27,373 nucleotides of DNA from Actinomycetes bacterium (GCA_023443125.1 JAEZVO010000037.1:1-27373); one strand, 5' to 3'. Numbered from the stretch's first letter, positions 1 through 7,885 are shown. The notes: generated from the letters alone by a model not told the origin. Program-made: numbers and translations.

Positions 1-14
1 AAAAAAAAAATTTT

Positions 15-52
15 CCCCCAGGCGGGGGGGGCGCCCCCCGCTGCCCCCCCCC
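15..52 (-). terminator. Possible terminator of the glsB-like gene, in homopolymer-rich contig edge
   Basis: Read on the minus strand, the sequence after the stop codon at 87 passes through long G and C runs that can fold (six G, CG, six C at 26-39, a self-complementary 14-mer; or five C at 15-19 with G at 24-28 on the other strand) and then reaches AAAA and ten T at 14-1. A GC hairpin followed by a T tract is the layout of an intrinsic terminator. The same run pattern (A10, T4, C5, G8, C6, C9) at the very start of a contig may instead be a sequencing or assembly artefact. Confidence 0.35.
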
Positions 53-86
53 GCGCTGGGTTTAGACGTTGGAAAAAGGCTCCGAA

Positions 87-350
87 TCAGGCCTTCTTCT
101 TGGTGAGGAAGCCGTAGACGAGCAGGACGATGACAGCGCCAATGATGGCGGTGACCAGGCCGCTGAACGACCAGATCTTGTCGAACTTATCGCCGAAGGC
201 GAACTGGCCGAGCAGTCCGCCGACGAAGGCGCCGACGATGCCGAGCAGCGCGGTCATGAAGAATCCGCCACCCTGTTCGCCGGGCACGAGTGCCTTGGCA
301 ATAGATCCGGCAACGGCACCGACGATGAGGTATGCAATCAAAGTGAACAT
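87..350 (-). CDS. GlsB/YeaQ/YmgE family (transglycosylase-associated) small membrane protein
   Basis: This 87-residue protein has three hydrophobic segments (about residues 3-20, 30-48 and 60-81) rich in glycine and small residues, with the pattern GAVAGSIAKALVPG near the N-terminus and a basic tail (TKKKA). That is the layout of the Transglyc_assoc family (GlsB/YeaQ/YmgE), usually 80-90 residues and often linked to general stress. The molecular role of the family is not settled, and no enzymatic activity should be assumed. It is transcribed away from the gene at 448; the 97-bp gap must hold both promoters. The ribosome-binding site is weak (GTGAAGG close to the ATG). The gene is complete, although it lies next to the window edge. 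Confidence 0.88.
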   Translation of the reverse strand: MFTLIAYLIVGAVAGSIAKALVPGEQGGGFFMTALLGIVGAFVGGLLGQFAFGDKFDKIWSFSGLVTAIIGAVIVLLVYGFLTKKKA

Positions 351-434
351 GCCTTCACTCTTTCACACGCGTGGCGCATTCCCAAAACGGTCGTTCCCGA
401 TGGCGACTAATTCCTCTACCTGCGAACAAGCTGT

Positions 435-440
435 TAGGGT
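435..440 (+). promoter_or_regulatory. -10 box (TAGGGT) for leaderless gene at 448
   Basis: TAGGGT fits the actinobacterial TANNNT -10 consensus and ends exactly 7 nt before the ATG at 448, so transcription would start at or next to the start codon. No Shine-Dalgarno sequence is present. No convincing -35 box is seen. Confidence 0.5.
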
Positions 441-447
441 CCGGGCC

Positions 448-789
448 ATGGAGATTTTGCGTGACGTGCTGCTGTTGTTTCATCTGGTCGGTTTCGCGGC
501 GCTGTTCGGTGGCGCCTTTGTACAGCTGAAGGGCCCGGTGCGTTCCATCAACCCGGCCATGTGGCACGGAGCACTGACCATGCTTATCAGCGGGCTCTTG
601 CTCGTCGCAGTGAATGAAATGCGCGACGCAGATGTGAACCACATGAAGGTCGGCATCAAGCTCGTCGTGCTTTTGGTGGTGTTTGGTTGCGTACTGGCTC
701 AGCGCTCGAAGGAGCAGGTCAGCAACGGCATGTTCTTCACGATCTTTGGGCTCACGTTCCTCAACGCGGCCATCGCAGTGTTTGTGTGA
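448..789 (+). CDS. Conserved hypothetical four-helix integral membrane protein
   Basis: The protein has 113 residues and four predicted hydrophobic helices (about 4-28, 40-56, 67-84 and 93-112) with short polar loops, the second loop carrying NEMRDADVNHMK. I recognise this only as the kind of small conserved membrane protein common in Actinomycetota; no catalytic motif is visible and no function is assigned. A longer reading frame extends upstream to 130 but is antisense to the GlsB-like gene and not membrane-like, so the start is placed at ATG 448, which directly follows a TANNNT box as expected for a leaderless mRNA. Its TGA (787-789) abuts the stop codon of the convergent gene (790-792) with no spacer. 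Confidence 0.7.
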   Translation: MEILRDVLLLFHLVGFAALFGGAFVQLKGPVRSINPAMWHGALTMLISGLLLVAVNEMRDADVNHMKVGIKLVVLLVVFGCVLAQRSKEQVSNGMFFTIFGLTFLNAAIAVFV

Positions 790-2034
790 TCAGAAGATTG
801 GGCGCCAGGGGCTGAGGAATGCTTCCGTGAGTTTCGCTACCCACGAGCGTTGCTGCCACATGTCGAGCGTGAGTTCGTAGCAGTTCGACAGGTCCATGTG
901 GAAGATCTCTTCCATGTGTGCGGCGAGGGTTTCGTCGGCGATTTCGAGGTTCGCTTCGTAGTTGCCGACGAGGCTCAGCCGGTCGAGGTTCGCGGTGCCG
1001 ATAGTCACCCACGCGCCATCCATCGTCGCCGTTTTGGCGTGCACCATGGCGTGTTCGTAGAGGAAGAGGCGGATGCCCGCCCGCAATAGGCGTGTGTACC
1101 AACCGCGGGAGAGCCAGTCAGCCACCACGTGGTTCGAGCGCTCGGGGACGATGATGCGCACATCAACCCCCCGCCGCGACGCCTGACGCAGCGCGTCGAT
1201 GAGGTCGTCGTCGGGAATGAGGTAGGCGTGCGTCATCCAGATGCGGTCAGTGGCGCGGTCGATGGCCTCGAGGTACATATTGCGGATGGGGTAGACCGCG
1301 ATACGCGGCGAGTTGCGGTGGATGCGCAACTTCGAGAACCAGCTCCGCCTGGGGTTCTGATCGATGACGGGGTGCTGCTTGCGACGGTGGCTGTTCCAGA
1401 AGTCGATGAACGCATTCTCGAGTTCCGAAGCATCGGGGCCGACGACCCGCAGGTGGGTGTCGCGCCAGCCCGTGGCGTAGAGGCTGCCGACGTTGTAGCC
1501 CCCGATGAACCCGACCTTGCCGTCGACGATGAGCAGCTTGCGGTGATCGAACCCCCAATTCCGTGGGCCGAAGATGCCGCGAATGAGGGGGAAGCGCAGT
1601 TGATGAATGCCCTTGGGGAAGCGATAGAAACTGCGATTGACTACGAGGTTCGCGAAGGTGTCCCGAATCACGTACACCTCGACGCCGCGCTCGGAGGCGC
1701 GAATGAGGGCATCCTTGACCCGCTTGCCCCACTGGTCAGATTTCCAGATGAACGTCTCAAAGTAGACGCGGTCGGTGGCCGCGTCAATGGCCTCGATCAT
1801 GTCTTCGTAGAGATCTTGGCCGTAGGTGTACACCTGCAGCTCGTTGCCGTCGATGATGATGGGCTGCGGCTCGCTGGTGGGGAACTTCCGGGATTTGCGG
1901 TGTTTCTTGCGCAGCGCTTCGAACGCGGTGAGCGCCGCCATGAGGATGATCTGCGCGATGACTACGAGCACGGCGCCACGGCTGACCACCGTTCTCAGAC
2001 GTTGCCGAGTGGAGGGACGATGCGGTGCAGGCAT
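790..2034 (-). CDS. Phospholipase D-like / cardiolipin synthase family membrane enzyme
   Basis: This 414-residue protein has one N-terminal membrane segment (about 20-40), a basic stretch (LRKKHRKSRK, 41-50) and two PLD domains. Both HKD motifs are intact: H164-K166-D171 (HRKLLIVD, followed by GKVGFIGGYNVG) and H332-K334-D339 (HAKTATMD, followed by GTANLDRLS). In this family the two histidines form one active site that transfers phosphatidyl groups; bacterial members with an N-terminal anchor usually make cardiolipin from phosphatidylglycerol, which is the most likely role, though another PLD-type lipid reaction is possible. The reading frame opens upstream to 2181, but that part overlaps pcrA. 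ATG 2034 is preferred because it lies 7 nt after a TAGGCT box and begins a typical basic N-terminus. It is convergent with the gene at 448 and divergent from pcrA. Confidence 0.88.
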   Translation of the reverse strand: MPAPHRPSTRQRLRTVVSRGAVLVVIAQIILMAALTAFEALRKKHRKSRKFPTSEPQPIIIDGNELQVYTYGQDLYEDMIEAIDAATDRVYFETFIWKSDQWGKRVKDALIRASERGVEVYVIRDTFANLVVNRSFYRFPKGIHQLRFPLIRGIFGPRNWGFDHRKLLIVDGKVGFIGGYNVGSLYATGWRDTHLRVVGPDASELENAFIDFWNSHRRKQHPVIDQNPRRSWFSKLRIHRNSPRIAVYPIRNMYLEAIDRATDRIWMTHAYLIPDDDLIDALRQASRRGVDVRIIVPERSNHVVADWLSRGWYTRLLRAGIRLFLYEHAMVHAKTATMDGAWVTIGTANLDRLSLVGNYEANLEIADETLAAHMEEIFHMDLSNCYELTLDMWQQRSWVAKLTEAFLSPWRPIF

Positions 2035-2041
2035 GGTGCTC

Positions 2042-2047
2042 AGCCTA
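2042..2047 (-). promoter_or_regulatory. -10 box (TAGGCT) for leaderless cls-like gene
   Basis: On the minus strand TAGGCT is followed by 7 nt and then the ATG at 2034, with no Shine-Dalgarno sequence between. This is the leaderless arrangement. A loose -35 candidate (TGACTC at 2066-2071 on the minus strand) lies 18 nt upstream. Confidence 0.5.
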
Positions 2048-2082
2048 GACCACGAACGAAGCGTCGAGTCAGTGCTGCACAG

Positions 2083-2088
2083 TAGGCT
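2083..2088 (+). promoter_or_regulatory. -10 box (TAGGCT) for pcrA
   Basis: The same hexamer as for the divergent gene occurs on the plus strand, 10 nt before the pcrA ATG at 2099. The leader would be only a few nucleotides and has no Shine-Dalgarno sequence. The two -10 boxes are 35 bp apart, so the two promoters share upstream DNA. Confidence 0.45.
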
Positions 2089-2098
2089 TGGCAACGCC

Positions 2099-4507
2099 AT
2101 GTCTGAATCGCTGTTTCCCGACCTCGCCGCCGTCTTCCAGCCGGAGTCACCATCCGGGGCAGAGCCCCCGCGTGAACACACCGGGAGTGTGCGTCATGTC
2201 TCCGACGAGGAGCTACTCGACGGCTTGAACGCGCCCCAGCGTCGTGCTGTCACGCACGCCGGGGGGCCGGTGCTCGTCGTGGCTGGCGCCGGCTCTGGAA
2301 AAACGCGGGTGCTCACCAGGCGCATCGCCTACCTCGTCGGGCATGGCGACGTCCACCCCGGCTCAATCTTGGCTATCACCTTCACCAACAAGGCCGCCGC
2401 CGAGATGCGCGAGCGCGTGATCGAGCTCGTCGGCAACCGAGCGAAGCTGATGTGGGTGTCCACCTTCCACTCGGCGTGCGTGCGCATCTTGCGAGCTGAC
2501 ATCGACCGCTTCGGCCTGTCCAAGAGCTTTTCGATTTACGACGACGCCGACGCCAAGCGCCTCATGTCGCTGGTGCTTCGCGATTTGGAAGCCGACCCGA
2601 AGCGGTTCCCAGTGCGCAGCGTGCTCAATGCGGTGAGTAACTACAAAAACGAACTCGTCGACCACGAAACCGCGCAGGCGCAAGCAGTCACTCCGCAGCA
2701 GAAGCTATACGCCGAGGCCTATGCGGCCTACCAGGCGCGGCTCCAGGCAGCCGGAGCTCTAGATTTCGACGACCTCATCATGACGACGGTCAACCTCCTC
2801 CAAGCATTCCCCGACGTGCGCGAGCGGTACCGTCGCCGCTTCCGCCATGTCCTCGTCGATGAGTACCAAGACACCAACCACGCCCAGTACGCGCTGGTGC
2901 GTGAGCTGTGTGGTGAGGCCACCGTCGGGCTTGCTGATGGCACGCCGACGGTGGAGCCCGCGGAGCTGATGGTGGTGGGCGATTCCGATCAGTCCATCTA
3001 CGCATTCCGGGGCGCCACCATCCGTAACATTCTCGATTTCGAGGCTGATTTCCCCGGCGCCGAGACCATCGTGCTGGACCAGAACTACCGCTCGACGGGC
3101 AACGTGCTCACCGCTGCCAACGCCGTCATTGCTCGCAACAAGGGGCGGCGCGACAAGCAGCTATGGAGCGATCTCGGCGAGGGCGAGCCCATCGTCGGAT
3201 GGGTTGCCGATTCGGAGCACGACGAGGCGCAGTTCATCGCGACGGAGATCGACCGCCTGCGTGATGAGCAGGTCAGCAACTACGGTGACACCGCGGTGTT
3301 TTACCGCACGAACGCGCAGTCTCGCGCGCTGGAGGAGGTGTTCATCCGCGTCGGCCTGCCATACAAGGTGGTGGGCGGTGTGCGCTTCTACGAGCGCAAA
3401 GAGATCAAGGACGCCATCGCGTACCTGCGGGCGGTGGTGAACCCTGCCGACGACGTGTCGGTGCGGCGCATTCTGAACGTGCCGAAGCGCGGGATTGGCG
3501 ACCGGGCAGAGTCCGCCGTCGCGAACTTCGCGGCGCGGGAACGCATCACGTTTTTCGAGGCACTGCGACGAGCCGACGAGGCCCAGCTCGCCACACGCAG
3601 CCTCAACCAGATCAAGGCGTTCGTCGATATCATCGACCAGGCGCGCGCCCACGCCGACGCGGGGGAGAGCGCCGACGAGGTGCTGCTCGGGCTACTCAAA
3701 GAGTCGAAGTATGTGCCGGAACTGCAGGCATCGACCGACCCCCAAGACGCCACCCGGCTGGAGAACCTCGAAGAGCTTGTGAACGTCGCGGCAGAGTTCG
3801 TCGCCGCAGCGAACACCGTCGATCTCGACGAAGACGAGAGCTCGGAGCTGCTCGTGGGCATGCCCGAGCCTGATGACTCCATCGAGGCGTTCTTAGAGCG
3901 GGTGGCGCTCGTCGCGGATTCCGACCAGGTGCCCGACGACGACTCCGGGGTGGTGACGCTCATGACGTTGCACACCGCGAAGGGGCTCGAGTTCGACACC
4001 GTCTTCCTCACAGGCTTGGAAGAGGGCATCTTCCCGCACCAGCGCGCGATGACGTCCAACGACGAGCTCGAGGAGGAGCGGCGGCTCGCCTACGTCGGCA
4101 TCACGCGAGCCCGCAAGCGGCTGTACCTGTCGCGGGCCACGGTGCGCATGGTGTTTGGGCAGCCGATGTACAACCCGGCGTCGAGATTCCTCGACGAGAT
4201 CCCCGCCCATGTGCTGGATTGGCAGCGCACGGGTGAATCCTCGACGACGTGGGCGGCGTCGGCTGCGACGCGCACGAAGCAATCGCGATCGCGCATGCAG
4301 GAACAGCCCGCGGGGTTTGGGAAGAGCAGCACGCCGCGCCCTGTGCTCGAAGTGCGCTCCGGCGACAAGGTGCTGCATGCGAAGTTCGGCCTTGGCACGG
4401 TACTTGCCGTGATGGGGTTCGGCGCCGACGCCAAGGCCGACATCGATTTCGGCTCCGCGGGTATGAAACGCATGAGCCTCAAGCATTCTCCGATGGAGAA
4501 GCTGTAG
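2099..4507 (+). CDS. pcrA: ATP-dependent DNA helicase PcrA/UvrD1 (superfamily 1A)
   Basis: The product (802 residues) is a 3'-5' DNA helicase acting in repair, replication restart and transcription-coupled repair. All SF1A motifs are present: LNAPQRRAV (Q motif, about 43-51), Walker A GAGSGKT (63-69), FTNKAAAEM (Ia), Walker B VDEYQDTN (about 253-260), GDSDQSIYAFRGA (III), QNYRST (IV), TLHTAKGLEFD (V) and VGITRARKRLYLS (VI). The C-terminal ~50 residues (GDKVLHAKFGLGTVL onward) form the Tudor-like module that in PcrA/UvrD proteins contacts RNA polymerase. The open frame runs back to 1826, but that segment is antisense to the PLD gene; ATG 2099 begins MSESLFPDL and follows a TAGGCT box. In M. 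tuberculosis uvrD1 (Rv0949) sits next to an M23 peptidase and sucCD, as it nearly does here. The stop is 9 bp from that of the convergent surface protein gene. Confidence 0.96.
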   Translation: MSESLFPDLAAVFQPESPSGAEPPREHTGSVRHVSDEELLDGLNAPQRRAVTHAGGPVLVVAGAGSGKTRVLTRRIAYLVGHGDVHPGSILAITFTNKAAAEMRERVIELVGNRAKLMWVSTFHSACVRILRADIDRFGLSKSFSIYDDADAKRLMSLVLRDLEADPKRFPVRSVLNAVSNYKNELVDHETAQAQAVTPQQKLYAEAYAAYQARLQAAGALDFDDLIMTTVNLLQAFPDVRERYRRRFRHVLVDEYQDTNHAQYALVRELCGEATVGLADGTPTVEPAELMVVGDSDQSIYAFRGATIRNILDFEADFPGAETIVLDQNYRSTGNVLTAANAVIARNKGRRDKQLWSDLGEGEPIVGWVADSEHDEAQFIATEIDRLRDEQVSNYGDTAVFYRTNAQSRALEEVFIRVGLPYKVVGGVRFYERKEIKDAIAYLRAVVNPADDVSVRRILNVPKRGIGDRAESAVANFAARERITFFEALRRADEAQLATRSLNQIKAFVDIIDQARAHADAGESADEVLLGLLKESKYVPELQASTDPQDATRLENLEELVNVAAEFVAAANTVDLDEDESSELLVGMPEPDDSIEAFLERVALVADSDQVPDDDSGVVTLMTLHTAKGLEFDTVFLTGLEEGIFPHQRAMTSNDELEEERRLAYVGITRARKRLYLSRATVRMVFGQPMYNPASRFLDEIPAHVLDWQRTGESSTTWAASAATRTKQSRSRMQEQPAGFGKSSTPRPVLEVRSGDKVLHAKFGLGTVLAVMGFGADAKADIDFGSAGMKRMSLKHSPMEKL

Positions 4508-4516
4508 ATGCCGTAG

Positions 4517-6571
4517 TCAGTCGTTCTTGCGGGTGTCGAGCACAGCCACGGTACCGGCCACGACCACCGTCATGAATCCTGGAAGCCACGTGCTCTCCGA
4601 GCCGGCTCCAGTGCGGGGGAGTCCCGGCTTAGGCTTGACAGGGGTGGCAGGGGGAGTCGGGGTCGGTGTAGGCGTCGGTGTAGGAGTCGGTTCCGGCGTT
4701 GGCGTAGGCGTCGGTTCCGGAGGTTCCGTGTAGTTCACGACGTCCACATGCGCTGGCACTGCCTTCGACACTGTCTCGCCAGCGTCGTCCTTGCCCGCCT
4801 GGACTTGGAGCTCAAATGGGATGAACTCGTTCAAGATCTTGTGCGGCTCAGGCGCAGAGACTTCACGCAACAAGTACTGGCCAGGCAACAGTGCAGGATC
4901 GCCAGCCGGAGTAAAACGCCCGTCAGCGCCCGTCGTGAAGGTGCCCTCGGGGTCGAATCCATCGAGCGTAAGCTTTTGCATCTTCTTCGTCGCGCACCCA
5001 GTGGGCTTGGTGGCGAGCATGTCCCGCAGTTCGGCATCGTTGGCCGGTGTGCGGACATCACACACAACGTGCTCCTCAACGTTCGTCATATCGGGTTGAA
5101 CGCCACAAGCGCTCGGCTTGTCATCAACGAGCTTGTAGAGCTCGAACTTCGCACCTGCCAGGGCCTCGCCTTGCTGATTGGTTTTCGAAACCTCGAAAGT
5201 GCCCGGGTTGGGGGCATAGGTGAAGTAGAGATGCTGCGTTTCACCGTCGAAGCTAGCGTCAGTGCCCGCAGGTGCGGTTGCACGAGAATACTTGTGGTAG
5301 CTGAGCTTCAAGTTCGGAGCTTTGACGTGCTTGTAACCGGGCATGTCCATTCTGCCGTCAGCAAGCAGCGGCAAGTCATTATCGACGTAGTGGTAGCCCG
5401 GGATGTCGCGTCGCACCGACTCAAATGTCGGCTTATACGGAATGTCTTTGTCCCCGAAGTCGCTGAACTTGCCAGTGGCATCGTCGTAGTTCATCATGCG
5501 CATACCAGCGAGGGAAGCCCAATTGCCAGGCTGCCCGATGTAGAACTCATACGGGTATCGTGCGAGGGCATAGCTGTAGGCCCGATCCCGGAAGGTGACC
5601 TCCGAGCCAGTGATGCTGGGGTACTTCGTGAGCTCTGGGTAGATAGAGGTGGTAGCTTGCTTGCTCAGCACAGGCGCAAGATGCTGGCCCTCTTCCTCGA
5701 GACAAGACACCGTCGTGTAGGTAGAGCCTTCGATGGGGCCGCCCCAGGACGCCAAGCCACGATTCGGGATTTTGACTGGCTGTCCTGAATCATCCACCTC
5801 TCCGATGCCCAAGGCAGCTCGGTACTCGCTGTCCAGTACGTAGCGGTAGTCCACTGCCGCAGGAATAACGACGTTGAGCCCGTTGGCTTTCGCACCAATC
5901 ACTCCGCCTTGGGTGTCACCTGTTGAACCGGTGCCGATGCTGATGCCACCGTAATCAGCATCGGCGGGGAGATAGGCATCCCAGGTAAAGGTGTACTGCT
6001 CGTCGAACTCCATTGTGGCGTCGAATACGATGTGTTTGGGCTCGAAATAGCTGGACTCGCGACCACCCACGTGACGCCAAGTGCCGTCGGAATTCTTGAC
6101 GACGGTGCCCTCCTGCGTCTTGTAGTCGTACAGCTCGGTGCTCACTGGCTGGCCGTTGACACGGAGGTTCTCGACAGGCTTCCAAATCCAAGGGCCGTTT
6201 TCATTGCGTTTCTTGTACTGCCAGGTGGTGCCCCAACGGAACTCCAGTGTCGGTTCGTACTTCATCGGATCTGGCTTTGAATCTGAGTACGCAAACGTCA
6301 TCGTGGTGCGCACGCCGTCACAGGGTTCGATTGTGGCGCCAAAGGCGAACGTTGAGAGATGTGTGACGGTGAGATCGTCCGACCGCACGCAACCGTCACC
6401 GGCATCGCCTGGCTTCCAATTGGGGTCTACTTTGCCGTGAATCCACTCATAGCTCAGTGTGTAGTCGGGGAAGGGCCTGTCTGCTCCCTCCGCAGGCAGT
6501 GTAGCGATCCCCCCGCCTAGCGCTAAGCAGACTCCGGTGGCTGCAGCAAGTGTTCGTCCGCGAAATCTCAT
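4517..6571 (-). CDS. LPXTG-anchored surface protein with SpaA-type isopeptide domain
   Basis: The 684-residue precursor has a signal peptide (about 1-30), a large N-terminal region of ~420 residues that I do not recognise (rich in Tyr/Trp, few Cys), and a SpaA/Cna-B-like domain (about 457-614). That domain has the residues expected for an internal Lys-Asn isopeptide bond: K463 (EVSKTNQQG), catalytic E570 (YLLREVSAP) and N613 (DVVNYTE). A Pro-Thr repeat wall spacer follows (about 617-643), then LPRTG (651-655), a hydrophobic segment (663-678) and a charged tail (TRKND). A sortase should cleave LPRT|G and attach it to peptidoglycan or to a pilus; no sortase gene is in the window. The start at 6571 has a good ribosome-binding site (TAGGAGAG); the frame is open further upstream but lacks a signal sequence there. 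It could be an adhesin, a basal pilin or a thioester-type surface protein. The window's other conserved genes flank it, which suggests insertion. Confidence 0.85.
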   Translation of the reverse strand: MRFRGRTLAAATGVCLALGGGIATLPAEGADRPFPDYTLSYEWIHGKVDPNWKPGDAGDGCVRSDDLTVTHLSTFAFGATIEPCDGVRTTMTFAYSDSKPDPMKYEPTLEFRWGTTWQYKKRNENGPWIWKPVENLRVNGQPVSTELYDYKTQEGTVVKNSDGTWRHVGGRESSYFEPKHIVFDATMEFDEQYTFTWDAYLPADADYGGISIGTGSTGDTQGGVIGAKANGLNVVIPAAVDYRYVLDSEYRAALGIGEVDDSGQPVKIPNRGLASWGGPIEGSTYTTVSCLEEEGQHLAPVLSKQATTSIYPELTKYPSITGSEVTFRDRAYSYALARYPYEFYIGQPGNWASLAGMRMMNYDDATGKFSDFGDKDIPYKPTFESVRRDIPGYHYVDNDLPLLADGRMDMPGYKHVKAPNLKLSYHKYSRATAPAGTDASFDGETQHLYFTYAPNPGTFEVSKTNQQGEALAGAKFELYKLVDDKPSACGVQPDMTNVEEHVVCDVRTPANDAELRDMLATKPTGCATKKMQKLTLDGFDPEGTFTTGADGRFTPAGDPALLPGQYLLREVSAPEPHKILNEFIPFELQVQAGKDDAGETVSKAVPAHVDVVNYTEPPEPTPTPTPEPTPTPTPTPTPTPPATPVKPKPGLPRTGAGSESTWLPGFMTVVVAGTVAVLDTRKND
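4643..4723 (-). repeat. Pro-Thr coding tandem repeat (cell-wall spacer)
   Basis: This stretch codes for alternating PT/PE dipeptides (residues about 617-643 of the surface protein) and consists of imperfect 6-12 bp units of the type GTAGGCGTCGGT. In-frame slippage would lengthen or shorten the spacer without disrupting the sorting signal. Confidence 0.75.
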
Positions 6572-6611
6572 GTTCTCTCCTACCGGCCCGGAGGTGTGCA
6601 CGAGGTTCACT

Positions 6612-6640
6612 TGTGTATTGGCCTGAGGGCTTCTTGGCAA
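6612..6640 (-). promoter_or_regulatory. Candidate promoter of the surface protein gene
   Basis: On the minus strand TTGCCA (6640-6635) and TACACA (6617-6612) are separated by 17 bp, a sigma-70-type spacing, and would give a leader of about 35 nt containing the TAGGAGAG ribosome-binding site. The boxes are only moderate matches. Confidence 0.35.
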
Positions 6641-6769
6641 ATCGTACCTGACAAGGACGTTAGCACTGTTGCTACATTGGCGCAAAGATGTGCCGGGAAA
6701 TAGCTCAGGTTGGACCGTGGCTTCTGGTAAACGGTACGGCTCTTGCGTAAAGGTTGTTGGAATACATAA

Positions 6770-6802
6770 AGCGGTTCTGCCAATCTTGTTGGCAGAACCG
6801 CT
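6770..6802 (-). terminator. Intrinsic terminator of the M23 peptidase gene
   Basis: A perfect 13-bp inverted repeat (AGCGGTTCTGCCA with its complement, 7-nt loop) lies 16 nt after the stop codon of the minus-strand M23 gene and is followed on that strand by TTATGTATT. It also insulates the peptidase from the surface protein gene, whose promoter lies downstream. Confidence 0.8.
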
Positions 6803-6818
6803 CGAGAGTGCGTCAGGC

Positions 6819-7826
6819 TCAGCGTGCGCCCAGGCTGCGCAGGAATGTCATCGGGTTGGAAGCGGAGTAGACGTCGCCGGGCGTGGTGCCGTTGGGGTAG
6901 TACTCGAAGTGCAGGTGGGGACCGAAGGCTCGGCCGGTGGCGCCCACGTAGCCGATGATCTGGCCGGGCTTGACCGCGTCGCCAGGGGAAACGACGCGGC
7001 GCGACAGGTGTGCGGAGAGCGTGGCGCCACTCTTGTGCTGAATGACCACGTTGGTGCCCGCCCACGAGCCGGCAGTAGAGCTGAGAACCACGCCCGAGGA
7101 GACGGCGTACACCGGCGTTCCGACCGGCGCGGGGAAGTCCTGGCCGGTGTGGTAGCGGGCCCACAGGCCACGCTGACCGAAGCCGGCGCCGATCCGGAAG
7201 TTCTGCTTGACCGGCATCGAGGCGCCGCTGGAGCTGAGTATTGCGACGTCTTCCGTGCTCATGCCAGTCACGGCATTGCCTTTGGCGCTACGCGCCGCCG
7301 CGAGCACTTTCTCGGCCTCTTCGGCTTCTTTCTTCAGCTTGTCGGCCTGCTTGCTGACCAGCTTCAAGTCTTCATCCATGAGACGCTCGCGCTCTTGCGC
7401 GCTGTCTTTCGTCTCTGCAGCGAGCGCATCGCTAGCGGCCTCGTCAATCGACGCCGTGCGCTTACGGGCGTTCTCATTGGCCGCTGCGCCGCTGATGCTC
7501 TCGCGCAACGCGGTGCGCGACGCATCCTTCGAGCGGTCTGCAAAGCCGACACGTGCGGCTTCAACGGCAGCCGCGGGCACGGCAGCGTCGGCGTCGATGG
7601 ACTCCAGCGACGCGTCCTGGCCGCTTCGGGATACGAAGGCGAAAGTGAAGAGGGTTCCGACGGCGAGGGTGCCGGCGACAACGCCAGCAATAGCGCCCTT
7701 GCTCAGCCGACGCGCGCGTCGGCCGCGTTTCGCACGCGAGGGTGTTGACGTGATTTCCTCGATGTCGTCGTCGAGGATGGCATCGGTGACACCGCGTCGC
7801 GGTGCGTTTCCGGAAACTGCGCTCAC
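6819..7826 (-). CDS. M23 family metallopeptidase (membrane-anchored LytM-like)
   Basis: This 335-residue protein has a short basic cytoplasmic part, one membrane segment (about 44-64), a predicted coiled coil (about 140-180) and a C-terminal M23 domain (about 215-330). The zinc and catalytic residues are intact: H226-TGQ-D230 (first motif HxxxD), H273 (SAHLS) and H304-L-H306 (PHLHFE). Such enzymes cut peptide cross-links of peptidoglycan outside the membrane; the intact motif argues for an active enzyme, unlike degenerate EnvC/NlpD types. The start is set at GTG 7826 because GAGGAG lies 4 nt upstream; the frame extends to an ATG at 7889 but the extra residues lack a ribosome-binding site. The orthologous position in M. 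tuberculosis is Rv0950c, between uvrD1 and sucC and also on the opposite strand. Confidence 0.9.
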   Translation of the reverse strand: MSAVSGNAPRRGVTDAILDDDIEEITSTPSRAKRGRRARRLSKGAIAGVVAGTLAVGTLFTFAFVSRSGQDASLESIDADAAVPAAAVEAARVGFADRSKDASRTALRESISGAAANENARKRTASIDEAASDALAAETKDSAQERERLMDEDLKLVSKQADKLKKEAEEAEKVLAAARSAKGNAVTGMSTEDVAILSSSGASMPVKQNFRIGAGFGQRGLWARYHTGQDFPAPVGTPVYAVSSGVVLSSTAGSWAGTNVVIQHKSGATLSAHLSRRVVSPGDAVKPGQIIGYVGATGRAFGPHLHFEYYPNGTTPGDVYSASNPMTFLRSLGAR

Positions 7827-7857
7827 GTTACTCCTCAAAAATCTGGAACCGAACGGA

Positions 7858-7885
7858 ACCTTAGCATTTCTCAGGTTGTTCTCAA
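7858..7885 (-). promoter_or_regulatory. Candidate promoter of the M23 peptidase gene
   Basis: On the minus strand TTGAGA (7885-7880) and TAAGGT (7863-7858) are 16 bp apart and precede the GTG start by about 31 nt, leaving room for the GAGGAG ribosome-binding site. Confidence 0.4.

Noticed and set aside
1826..2098. Upstream extension of the pcrA frame
   Set aside because: It runs antisense through the PLD gene; the helicase family begins near MSESL and a -10 box lies just before 2099.
6669..7748. Plus-strand frame of 359 codons antisense to the M23 gene
   Set aside because: The M23 motifs, ribosome-binding site and terminator lie on the minus strand.
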